This document shows positions 12,122 through 20,600 of a DNA stretch of 64,000 nucleotides, piece after piece. The position numbers and the translations under genes are program-made. Below the pieces are notes generated by a model. It saw only the letters and a list, made by a program, of their open reading frames with translations, was not told the DNA's origin and did no database searches. Origin of the DNA: Symbiodinium natans (lineage: Eukaryota; Sar; Dinophyceae; Suessiales; Symbiodiniaceae); NCBI GenBank assembly GCA_905221605.1, contig CAJNDS010002479.1, positions 327,001-391,000 of the forward strand. Reading direction: 5' to 3'. How positions within the stretch are numbered: the first letter of the stretch is position 1; every line of letters begins with the position of its first letter.

Positions 12122-12439
12122 CTAGCCAGCTGGCCGGTAGTTGCATGATTCTCGCAGAGGTCCCCTGCGGATTCTGCTTTCGCCATTGTCGCAGTTGCCT
12201 CCGCTCCACCAATCCGATGGCTTGGGGGCAAAGGCGTAGTTTGTGTGTTCATCTGCTGCCTCGGATGCTTCGCCTGTGAAGGGTCCTGGATTGTCTATGT
12301 GGCCGAGGGCTTTCACAGCTTCCACATAATCCTCCGAGTGCCCAGGGTCCAGTTTAGAACGTCTGCACGGTTCCAGAAATGACTGAGACTCGTTGATCGA
12401 GCTGTTCCTGCGGTACCTCGCGTTTAGCACTCCGCTCAC
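12122..12439 (-). pseudogene. Minus-strand frame with conserved DNPGP motif (unknown product)
   Basis: A 105-codon frame containing EDYVEAVKALGHIDNPGPFT and later PSDWWSGGNCDNGESRIRRG. In unit 2 the minus strand encodes GYVQGVKALGNVDNPGPLT (about 36905-36975) and ARPSEWWSGGCCDNSESRIR (about 36520-36620). The two parts are spread about 300 bp apart there but keep conservative exchanges: HI/NV, EA/QG and D/E. This pattern suggests old coding sequence on this strand. There is no known domain, and the intervening DNA differs between units, so it is a remnant or pieces of two exons. Confidence 0.4.
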
Positions 12440-12856
12440 CTGAGCTCACCTGGCTAGTCTACCACTAGTCATTAGTGCAGCACCAGCGTGGACGGAGAAA
12501 TGAGTGAGACTTCTTAAGCCTCCCCACTGCTGAGGCCGAAGTGCCAGGTCGCGCTTCGATTGGCGTGCGCTGTGGGCGTCCCCGCGTCTGACGTTCTCAC
12601 CGGGGTTGTGAATTAGCAAAGATCATCTTGGCGCGTAGGTGCTAGTTGTCGCCGCAACCTCCGCTCCACCACTCCTACGGCTAGGAAGCAGAGGCGTAGG
12701 ATGCTTGGCCTGTGAGGGATCCCCTACTTTTGTAAATCGAGAGAGGCAGGGTCCCGGGTCCTGATGGGTGGAGAAATGACTGAGACTCGTTGATCTCGCT
12801 GTTCCTGCGGTGCCAGGTCGCTGCTCGCACCCGGCTCACCTGAGCTCACTCGGGCA

Positions 12857-12945
12857 TTGCCCAAAATAGGGATAATCGGGGGTACCCGTTCATGCCCCAC
12901 ATAGAATAGAAACCCCTTGAAGGGACCCCCAAAACGGGTACCACG
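12857..12945. repeat. TTTCCC/GGGTACC foldback element, divergent copy
   Basis: A shorter, diverged relative of the foldback at 13722-13826. It begins CCCAAAATAGGGATAATCGG, has GGGTACC on both arms and a centre rich in CCCC and GGGG. It sits in a repeated block within unit 1. Confidence 0.5.
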
Positions 12946-13138
12946 TGTCATTTGTTCACAAGCGTGGACGGAGAGATGACTGAGACTTCTTAAGCCTCCC
13001 CCACTGCTGCGGCCGAAGTGCCAGGTCGCGCTTCAACTCGCGTGCACGGACATGACAGCTAAGCACACGCAGGCATTGAAGCTTACCAAGATATGGGTTT
13101 GGGCCCAGATTTAAGAAGGGCACACGGGTTGCACTGTT

Positions 13139-13240
13139 GCACACCCGCGAAACATACCCCCGAAACATACCCCGTAACATACCCCCGAAATTGCAGGTAA
13201 AGTAGCTCATGATGCCGCGAAACATACCCGCGAAACATGC
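13139..13240. repeat. Minisatellite of CGAAACATACCCC units
   Basis: About six 13-16 bp units of the form (C)GCGAAACATACCC with small variants, interrupted once by about 30 bp of other sequence. They are found in a stretch (about 13080-13530) that is private to unit 1. Confidence 0.7.
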
Positions 13241-13534
13241 CCTGAACCCAACACCTGTCGCCCGCCCCCCCAGTATAACACAAACCCATATCCTTCGGTT
13301 TGGACTCGAAGTTCAGGGCCAAGCGCACCGCAAGGGCCTGAACGACAGGTGGGGGTGACGACATTGCAGATTCGTCCAGATGCGGCCGGAACATGCCGAG
13401 ACCATGTGCGAAGTCTTCACATGTGCCACTGGTTGGCCTGCGCCACGCTGCAGCTGCCGCGCGCGGCATCTGCCCGTTCTTCCGCCTCGCACTCTGCGAT
13501 GACGAACCTGCAGTCAGAGAGGCTCGTCTTCAGA

Positions 13535-13643
13535 CCCTAAGGGCCCATGTACCTAAATAGGGAATACTTGGGCCTTAAAGTATTTGCTATATAGGGTCTT
13601 TGGGGCCCAAGTATATGATAATTAGGTACATGGACCCTTAGGG
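13535..13643. repeat. Foldback element with CCCTAAGGG termini, unit 1
   Basis: An imperfect inverted repeat. The left arm starts CCCTAAGGGCCCATGTACCT and the reverse complement of the right arm starts CCCTAAGGGTCCATGTACCT. The arms extend about 40 bp through ATACTTGGGCC, around a ~28 bp AT-rich loop. One mismatch lies in the outer 22 bp. The layout matches a foldback MITE or a strong RNA/DNA hairpin. Orthologous copies lie at 37038-37145 and 56317-56424. Confidence 0.8.
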
Positions 13644-13721
13644 AGAAATGACTGAGACTCGTTGATCTCGCTGTTCCTGCGCGGTACCAGGTCGCTTTTC
13701 GCACTCCGCTCACCTGAGGTA

Positions 13722-13826
13722 TTTCCCAAAATAGGGATACTCGGGTACCCCGTTAATACCCCAAATAGAATAGAATCCCCTTAGAGGGACCCCCAAAACC
13801 AAAAAGGGTACCCCTATTTTCGGAAA
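13722..13826. repeat. Second foldback element (TTTCCCAAAATAGGG termini), unit 1
   Basis: The left arm TTTCCCAAAATAGGGATAC pairs with the reverse complement of the right arm, TTTCCGAAAATAGGGGTAC. Inside, CCCC and GGGG tracts pair further. The element is about 105 bp and lies 80 bp from the CCCTAAGGG foldback in every unit. Confidence 0.7.
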
Positions 13827-13997
13827 CCCCCTCCTGGCAAGTCTAGTCATTAGGTCACAAGCGTGGACGGAGAGATGACTAAGACTTCTTAAGCCTCCCC
13901 ACTGCTGAGGCCGAAGTGCCCAGTCGCGCTTCAACTCGCGGGCACTGTGGACGTCCCCGCATGTGACGTTCCCAACAGGGATGTGGATTAGCAAAAA

Positions 13998-14198
13998 TCA
14001 TCTTGGCACGCAGGTGTTGCGCACCCGTTTTGATACGAGGTTGAGCCAAGACATGTTGCACGATGAGGAAGATCCATCCAAGACGATGAGCTTGGGTTTC
14101 GCTCTGCGGCCGTTGACGTGTCTTCTCGGACTTGGTAGCCCCTTCCACCGGTCACTGGAGACAGAAGACAAGGTCAAACACATGCTCCTGCACATCAT
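13998..14198 (-). pseudogene. Minus-strand coding-like piece (KPKLIVLDG), unit 1
   Basis: The minus frame contains KPKLIVLDGSSSSCNMSWLN. Unit 2 has KPKLIVLDGYSSSCNVSWLN (37507-37707) and unit 3 has KPKLIVLDGYSSCNMS (near 57130-57170), one codon shorter. An in-frame single-codon indel and conservative changes suggest past constraint. The plus strand is also open over part of the same region (13963-14205). No family is recognised. Confidence 0.3.
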
Positions 14199-14400
14199 GT
14201 TCTAGTGTCTGCACTCTTTGTTTGTAGGCTTGTCCACGCGCCGCCCTCAGAAGCAGGACACGCTTTATGCCAACTTGCCAGTCCCAGGTGCTAAATGATC
14301 TCTGGCGCTCCGGGGACATAGACGTCCGTCTTACAATCGGAACAACGGAAGAAGAATGAGGAAGATACTTCCCGCAAAAGTTCGCGGAAATACATGCCAA
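14152..14400 (-). pseudogene. Minus-strand coding-like piece (STWDWQVGIKRVLLL), unit 1
   Basis: An 82-codon frame with core FSTWDWQVGIKRVLLLRAAR followed by GQAYKQRVQTLEHDVQEHVF. Counterparts are 37661-37906 and 57550-57804. Unit 1 has SSSVVPI where the others have SSVVPI, a single-codon difference. The stretch looks amphipathic and helical. It overlaps the next frame (14291-14488), so at most one is real at the overlap unless a frameshift joins them. Confidence 0.35.
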
Positions 14401-14488
14401 GGCAACCTACTTTTCGCGAGTGGTAGCCCCGTAGTACCCTGTACCCTGTCTTTTGGTTCTGGGCTTCCTTGTAAAGTAAAGCAACCAA
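14291..14488 (-). pseudogene. Minus-strand coding-like piece with CSDCK motif, unit 1
   Basis: A 65-codon frame with GYHSRKVGCLGMYFRELLRE and then FFFRCSDCKTDVYVPGAPEI before the stop. The unit 3 copy (57698-58162) is longer and has FFRCSDCKRDVYVPGAPEI, one codon fewer. The CxxC pair could bind a metal, but two cysteines alone do not define a domain. Unit 2 is frameshifted here. Confidence 0.35.
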
Positions 14489-14720
14489 GCAAAAAGGGTA
14501 ACCTTATTATAGCATGGTTACGGGGCTACTAAGCCGGTGAGTTGTGCATGAACGAGGCTCAGCTTTCACACTTCGGATAGTGTTTGGCTGCTGGTCATTT
14601 TGGCCAGTGCGGGAACTTCCGCATCTCCGCATCACCAACCCCACACCCACCAAAGAAACGCATTAAACAGCAAGAAGTTCCCAGCAGACTTGTGGGTGGC
14701 TGCAGCACAACCTGTTAGCT

Positions 14721-15044
14721 CTATCTTGCGCCGGTTGGAGAGCTGCGCAAACTGCCCCTCAGGGTCTGTGCCAAGAGCCAGATTGATTGCAACAGCTGAT
14801 AGCTTCTGCTTTGAAGGAGTACGGGAGCAGTTTCAATGGCTTTGGCTGGTGCGCCGTGCTGCATGAACACTGCTACAATCCATAATGCGTCCTTTTGGAG
14901 CGAAAGCTTGCTTTCAATGTCAAGGCAGGCGCGTGCTTGACAGACTCCACAAGAAAAGTAGCAAGAGACAATGGTCAGCCTGGACATCCGAAGCATTCCT
15001 TGCATTTCATCAAGGCGATGCAGGCCCGAGGCACAATCCTGCAC
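14721..15044 (-). pseudogene. Minus-strand coding-like piece (LDIESKLSLQKDALW), unit 1
   Basis: A 107-codon frame with CLDIESKLSLQKDALWIVAV and FMQHGAPAKAIETAPV. After that point a different minus frame looks more protein-like down to about 14630 (SAVAINLALGTDPEGQFAQL, then SNRRKIELTGCAAATHKSAG), so a frameshift near 14835 is likely. In unit 2 the counterpart (38316-38552) stops at ETAPVITP because of a 4 bp insertion. Function is unknown. Confidence 0.35.
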
Positions 15045-15071
15045 AGGTTAGTTGTTCCACGATTCTGAACT

Positions 15072-15128
15072 TAAACCCTAAAACCCTAAAACCCTAAACC
15101 CTAAAACCCTAAACCCTAAACCCTAAAC
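15072..15128. repeat. Interstitial telomere repeats (CCCTAAA/CCCTAAAA)
   Basis: Eight CCCTAAA or CCCTAAAA units. The same site has about three units in unit 2 (38580-38605) and several broken units in unit 3 (58507-58590). The number of units therefore varies at an orthologous site. Confidence 0.9.
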
Positions 15129-15373
15129 CAGCGAGTGAGTTGTCGCAGCTGGGCTGCTTTCACGGTCAGTGTCCGCCAGTCCAAGCAGATGGGTACAGCC
15201 GCGCTGGGCTGAGGTTGCGAGAGAAGCAGTGCAACGTGCTGTCCTGCACAATGAATGCAAGGATACATGCTGGCCAGCCATACACCACATCCATGAGAGA
15301 AAGCAGTGACAGAAGCGTCAGGGTAGCAGGCCCCTGTTGAAACCAGCAGTGCGGCCAAGAGGAAGCCTGACAT
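15116..15373 (-). pseudogene. Minus-strand hydrophobic frame (MSGFLLAALLVSTGA)
   Basis: An 85-codon frame beginning MSGFLLAALLVSTGACYPDA, which resembles a signal or membrane segment. Counterparts begin identically at 38853 (unit 2) and 58856 (unit 3, LLTALLV), but diverge through frameshifts after FSHG. An ATG is conserved in all three. The frame upstream (58875-59066) is open in unit 3 only. It could be chance, so I give low confidence. Confidence 0.25.
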
Positions 15374-16831
15374 CGTCCCTGTACGCGGACGTCATCAGCA
15401 TCCTGTGAACAGGATCCATGCAAGATCAGGAGGTTGGAGCCAATACACTTCCAGTTCTTGCAGGACCGGCTGCCTGTCACGATTGCTCCCACAGCCCATC
15501 TGAGAGTGCGTGTGGTCTTATCGGGTCAGCGGTGTCCGCCAAATTAAAACGTCTGATTCCGTGAACCAAATGAAACCTATTTTGTCGGGTTTAGGGTTTA
15601 AACCTCTTCAACCCGAAACCAGGAGTCTGGCCCATTCAGCACTGCGCCGTGGAGGACGTTGTATGCCGTTGGCTTGTTGAGCTTCGCGGCTTCACGTTGC
15701 GCCCGCACGTGGGAACCATTGGGAACCCGAGATTCCCAAAACTCGGGTGCTTTCGGGTGCCGCGCTCTCATTTCCGAGACAAGCAGCAAGCACAGCGCCG
15801 TGTGACAGGGTGCTGATTGGGGTAGCCATGACAGGAGGGGTCCCTCTGTGGGTCTCCTTCGCACAGCTCCTGCTTCGGCGCTACGACCCAATGCCCTCCT
15901 TCCTTCAGGGCCAACCGTAAGCATCTGGTCTCGCTGCTCCCTATACTTCTCGCGCTGTTCCACTACATTGGTCTCAGGGCTCTGCATTCAAATGCCGGAC
16001 GTCTGCCGAGTGCGCGTGTCCTCGGTCATTTGGGGTTACAGGGAGTCCTTGAACATGCCTAGTGGCCCCCACATAGGGAGGCGCACGGCATTTTAAAAAA
16101 CACGCCGTGGGTTCACCGAAGTGCTTTGCGCAGACCCTTGTATGCGCTCACACTTCTTGCTTAGAGTAGCTGGTGGTCTGTTTAACAGAGGGTGCCTGTC
16201 CTTGCGATTGCTGGTTTCCCGAACCATGACAATAATCTCAAGACCCATTCGGTCCTTCGAGCTTTGAATCCTATAGGTGGGCACTTTAGAATAGTTCCCA
16301 CGGTTCAGAACGGTTCCAGACTGTTTGCAAGAGGGCTTCCGAGAACGCTGGGGCAGTTCCTGAGAGCTGTCTAATGGTTCCAGAGCCCTTGTTAGTCCTC
16401 ACACACAAACAAGCCACCGAGCTTCCCAACTTCTTGCACTTGATAGATGAATAGTCTGTGCTGCTTAAAACGTCTGATCCCGTGAACCCCCCAAATGAAA
16501 CCTATTTATCGGGTTTATAGGGTTTAAACCCCTTCAACGCGAAACCAGGAGTCTGGCCCATGCCCCCGAAACCCTAAACCCTACTACCCCCCGGGAGCGC
16601 TGCGCACGGGGATACTCACTGTGCACGTGAGATTAAGCCTCAGCCATCTCGCTTGCACGTGTTCGCGGCGTTCGCAAGTCTCGGCACCTTAACGTTGCTT
16701 GTTGTTTCATGTCGGACAATGCCAGGGGCAGCCCCCTTCTTCGGACCAAGCCACATGCCAACGTCGTTTTCTATATTCATCTCCCATCCCTGCGTCTAAC
16801 ATGTGCCCACACCTTACAAGGCCTTTTGCTG

Positions 16832-17030
16832 ATCCTAAGCTTCAAAGCTCTCAAGTAGTGCTCAATGGGGTTGAACCACGGTGAGTACGGAGGAAGAGTC
16901 ACCACCATCAGCTTCTTGCGCTTGAACAGAGTCTGTACTTTGTCCACCAAGCAGAAGTTGAGCTTCTAAGCATGGAAAAAGGAAATTCGAATGACATTGA
17001 GAAGGGTTTCAAGCTCACTGACGAACCACT
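16832..17030 (-). pseudogene. DDE transposase fragment (IS630/Tc1/mariner type), broken
   Basis: Reading leftward, the frame gives SELETLLNVIRISFF, a TAG stop (16966-16968), then KLNFCLVDKVQTLFKRKKLM and VVTLPPYSPWFNPIEHYLRA. LPPYSPxxNPIE is the signature around the third catalytic acidic residue of the IS630/Tc1/mariner (DDE_3) superfamily, and the preceding LVDKVQ lines up with the family's usual DN(A)xxH second acidic site, here without the N and H. The upstream catalytic region is missing and the body is interrupted by a stop, so this is a dead fragment. It lies in about 217 bp present only in unit 1. I saw no clear target duplication or terminal repeats. Confidence 0.75.
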
Positions 17031-17388
17031 AGTGCTGGCAAGATAGGGAGGGCGTTGGTTTCTTTCCCCGTCCCCCACCCCACGTTCCCCATGTCCACAC
17101 TCTCATGTGTTGCGTGGCGTCGCAGTATGCACAACACTTGCAGCCATGCCTGAGGCAACGTCTTGAACATGTTTGAGCTCAACGAGTGATGTCACTTCCG
17201 ACATGGGAGTGCTGGGAATGGCCCCCATGGTTCGAAATGGCAGGCTTAGCTTCCCTATGCTAGTGGCACAAAAACGAAGGAGATGCTGGTGGCGCAAGAA
17301 ATTACGTCGTATCTGCGTCGCCATCGGTGGCTTTGAAACATATATATTGGTTCGGGGTAGCTTGCTTGTCCCTTGAACAAATGCGCCA

Positions 17389-17593
17389 TGAGCCACATGG
17401 GGTCCCTCGAGGCATCACGCTTTTGAGCGTCTTGAGGGATAGAGTTCGCCTTCGCTCAGCACAAGTTCGCAAGACTGCGCCTCTAAACCTCTGCGCTCCA
17501 TTCCTTGAAGAGCTTGAGATAGCATCAATTTGGGCTTGGGGTGGTTTGGGGTGTTCACCCCAAGCCACAAAAGCTCATGAGAATGATGAGTAG
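17389..17593 (+). other. Highly conserved ~200 bp stretch open on both strands, unit 1
   Basis: In all three units this stretch is almost unchanged. The plus strand reads EPHGVPRGITLLSVLRDRVR, then LRSAQVRKTAPLNLCAPFLE and ELEIASIWAWGG, ending at TAG. The minus strand is also open (17302-17568). Counterparts are 41648-41857 and 61016-61228. Conservation exceeds that of the flanks, but strand and function cannot be decided. No known domain was recognised. Confidence 0.4.
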
Positions 17594-17687
17594 ACCTGCA
17601 AACAACTTGTCGGAGCTGAAGTTCAGAAGAGCACGCAGGAGCCGAGTCGGCACTCGAAAACCCCACCCTCAGGCAGGCTTGACGTCC

Positions 17688-20600
17688 TTAAGTTCTAGCT
17701 GAAATCGACACCCTGAGCTGGAAACCTGCGCAAACGCCGATGCTCACTGGCTTTCGCATCCCTCTTTTCCAATTCTGTTTGACGTTGTTGGAAACGAGAG
17801 GTTGTGAGAAGTTAGGAAGCAGTATGCTCAAGAGCATGTCAGAAAGCCTGAGAGTAGATAGGACCTGTTGGCTAGCCGCCACCGCGCAGTCGGCGAATAG
17901 TTGCTGCATCCATCAACGGGAGTGGTCAGTCGGGGCTCTCACTGCGTGCTTCTGTAGGGAGCACGTTGATGCGGCTTGACATGTCTTCAAGGAGTGTGTG
18001 ATCGGAAAAAAGGGCTGCCCTCACACTCATGCTCTCATGCATGGGCTAGCATCTAGCAGCTATGTGACACCTGAATTGGACAGGAGTTTCCAGGATCTCG
18101 GGGAAATCCACAAGCATCTGGGGAACAAGCTGGTAGGTGCAAGGGAGATGTCAAGCATTAGCTTGCTTAATGTGGAACTAACAACGAATGGCACACGGCA
18201 ACATGCTGCGAGAGCTTGTGAGCCCGTCGCATCTCTGACGAATAGTGCGAATGAGTGTGCACACATTACGCACCGTGCACGTTTCCAAGCATGCTGCCCC
18301 CAGCTGCCCGGATGCTTCGGAGACCAGCAAAAGTCCTTAATCCCAGCATTCTGGGCCTGCAGGGACGGCGCACTTGCCCCAAGGGCTCGCCCCCGTTCCA
18401 GATGAAACTGGTGAGCGCCTATATCGAGCAATGTAGCCAACCAAAAGAAGCAGAAATTGCGGAGATGGCTGGTTCCGGCTCCCACCTCTTTCAACACCAC
18501 GCATGTGTATCCCGTCAAGCGCCGGTTCCATATGAAACTGGTGAGCGTCCACATCGAGCAATGCAGCCAGTCAAAAGGCTCCGGCCCCGTGGTTTTTAGC
18601 AAAACACATTGGCATGCCGTCTACTCGCAGATGGCCTGCTTTGTGCACCAGTCACGTCCCTGACCATGATGCAGTGCCTTGCAGGTCTGCATGGAGGACC
18701 GCACTCGCCCCAATGTTGCGTGTTCGTCCCAGACCAGAATGGTGAGCCACATCGAGCAACGAAGCCGGCGAAAAGAGACACAAATCGAAAAGATCACTGG
18801 CTTAGGCTTCCGCCTGTGTCAAATCCCTGCATTCGCACCGTGCACGTAAAGATCATGCCCCGCCCAGCTGCTCGGATGCTTCGGAGACCAGCAAAGTCCT
18901 TAAGCCCATCATTCTGGGCCTGCAGGGAGGGCGCACTTGCCCCAAGGGCAAGCGCCCGTTCCAGATGAAACTGGTGAGCGCCCACATCGAGCAACGGAGC
19001 CAGTCAAAAGAAGCAGAAATTGCAGAGGTCACCGGCTCCGGCCACATTTTTCAACAAAAGCACATTCGCATCCCGTCGACTCGCAGATGGCCCGGTGGAA
19101 TGCGGGCGTGGGTGCCTTGTGCACCATTGACATCCCTTAGCATGTCGGTCTGCGGGTCTGCAAGGAGGGCCGCACTCGCGCCAATATTGCGCGTCCCCGC
19201 GGTGTGGCTGATCTTGCGGTGCACATGCTGTGCGAGCTTCACGGAAAAGAGCTCGCTGAGTAGCCTAGACTTGCAGCTTGGAAAACGTTGAGGCTGCAAC
19301 GGCGAAGTCCCCACACCCCAAACCCGAAACCCCAGGCCCTGGCCCTTAGCCCTAAGCCGCGCTTTTCATGGCAAGAAGCAGCTTTGACATCCCAAGCGGC
19401 AGACATGCAGCAAGTGGAAGTCAAGCAAACTGTCTACTGAGTGCGCCCTGTGGCTCTACACAGTGCACACGGTGTGGCTGATCTTGGGGCGCACATGCTG
19501 TGCGAGCTTCACGGAAAAGAGCTCGCTGAGTTGCCTAGACTTGCAGCTTGGAAAACGTTGAGGCTGCAACGGCGAAGTCCCCACACCCCAAACCCCAAAC
19601 CCCAAGCCCTGACGCCCCTGGCCCTTAGCCCTAAGCCGCGCTTTTCATGGCAAGAAGCAGCTTTGACATCCCAAGCTGCAGACACGCAGCAAGTGGAAGT
19701 CAAGGAAACTGTCATCTGAGTGCGGAGGGGGTGGCACTGCAGCACATGGGTTTAGCGTCCAGGTAGTGTTTGGGGTTATATGGCCACGGATGACAAGGCC
19801 ATGGTGGGACTTTGTTCGGGTGCCTGCGAGGGTGTTCACTCTAACCCAGGAACCAGGCGCCACAGCATGTCCAAACCCGAAGCTTTGAGCCCTAAGCCCT
19901 AAGCCCGAAATCCTAAACCTTAAGCCCTAACTTCTCACTAGGGAACTGGCTTGAGGAGCCTCTACTGCGAAAATAGGAGGCTCGGCTTTGGGGCCGTTCC
20001 TCGGACCGAGAGTGGGCCCTCATTCCCTTAATTTCTTAGGGTTTAGGGTTTAGGGTTTAGGGCTACTAGGACCCAGAGTGTAGGCCCTTATTCTCGTGGT
20101 TGAGGGTTCAGGTTCCCTTCTTATAAACAACCAAAAAGGGTACCCTGGGTCTAGCATCTCATTGGATGTTTGCCTGTCAGCTTCTCGCGATCTCGTTCTG
20201 GCTTCACCCAGCGTCCAATGGTTATGTCGCCTGGAGTCTTTGGCGGGAGACCTGGAACAAGTTACGGCCAGGCGCTCCGCACTTTCTTTACTTTTGCTTG
20301 AGGCAATTTCAACGATTCTATGTTGGACGCCGGCTGGCTTTGGCAGCCCAATGCCGAACCGTAGGAAAGCCTTCCAGGTACCCACACTCTGCATGCTCCA
20401 TGTGCAGTGATAGTTCGGGGAGCCACAAGCATCAGAATGTTGGCATGCAATGGTTGTTGCATCCATCAACGGGAGCGGTCAGTCGAAATTGTTCAGTGCG
20501 TGCTTCTGTAGGGAGCACGTTGATTCGGCCTGACATGTCTTCAAGGAGTGTGTGATCGGAAAAAAGGGCTGCCCTCACACTCATGCTCTCATGCATGGGC

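Larger units (their letters stand above)
1..17687. repeat. Unit 1 of a ~19.4 kb tandem segmental duplication (left-truncated)
   Basis: The first of four same-orientation copies of one large segment. Position 1 aligns with about 19340 in unit 2, and similarity then runs through modules A (1-5110), B (5111-8800), C (8801-11222) and D (11223-17687). Many long stretches are nearly identical to units 2 and 3, broken by clear insertions and deletions. Sequence private to unit 1 includes about 345 bp at 6095-6440, about 400 bp at 11590-11990 and a transposase relic at 16832-17030. Confidence 0.9.
11223..17687. repeat. Module D, copy 1
   Basis: Aligns with 36085-41943 and 55860-61300. It lacks about 700 bp found at 35391-36085 in unit 2. 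Contents in order are a Lys/Ala-rich remnant, a minus-strand frame, repeated blocks with foldback elements (12487-13830), minus-strand coding-like pieces (14000-15500), an ordinary non-coding stretch (15500-16800), a transposase relic and a conserved 200 bp frame near 17400-17593. Confidence 0.8.

Noticed and set aside
14590-14612. GGTCATTTTGGCCAGTG as a dinoflagellate spliced-leader relic (CATTTTGGCTCAAG)
   Set aside because: Only the CATTTTGGC core matches and the flanks do not. A nine-base match is expected by chance in 64 kb.
16707-17030. Extending the transposase frame left of 16832
   Set aside because: The frame stays open, but the DNA left of 16832 is shared with units 2 and 3 and is not part of the insertion.
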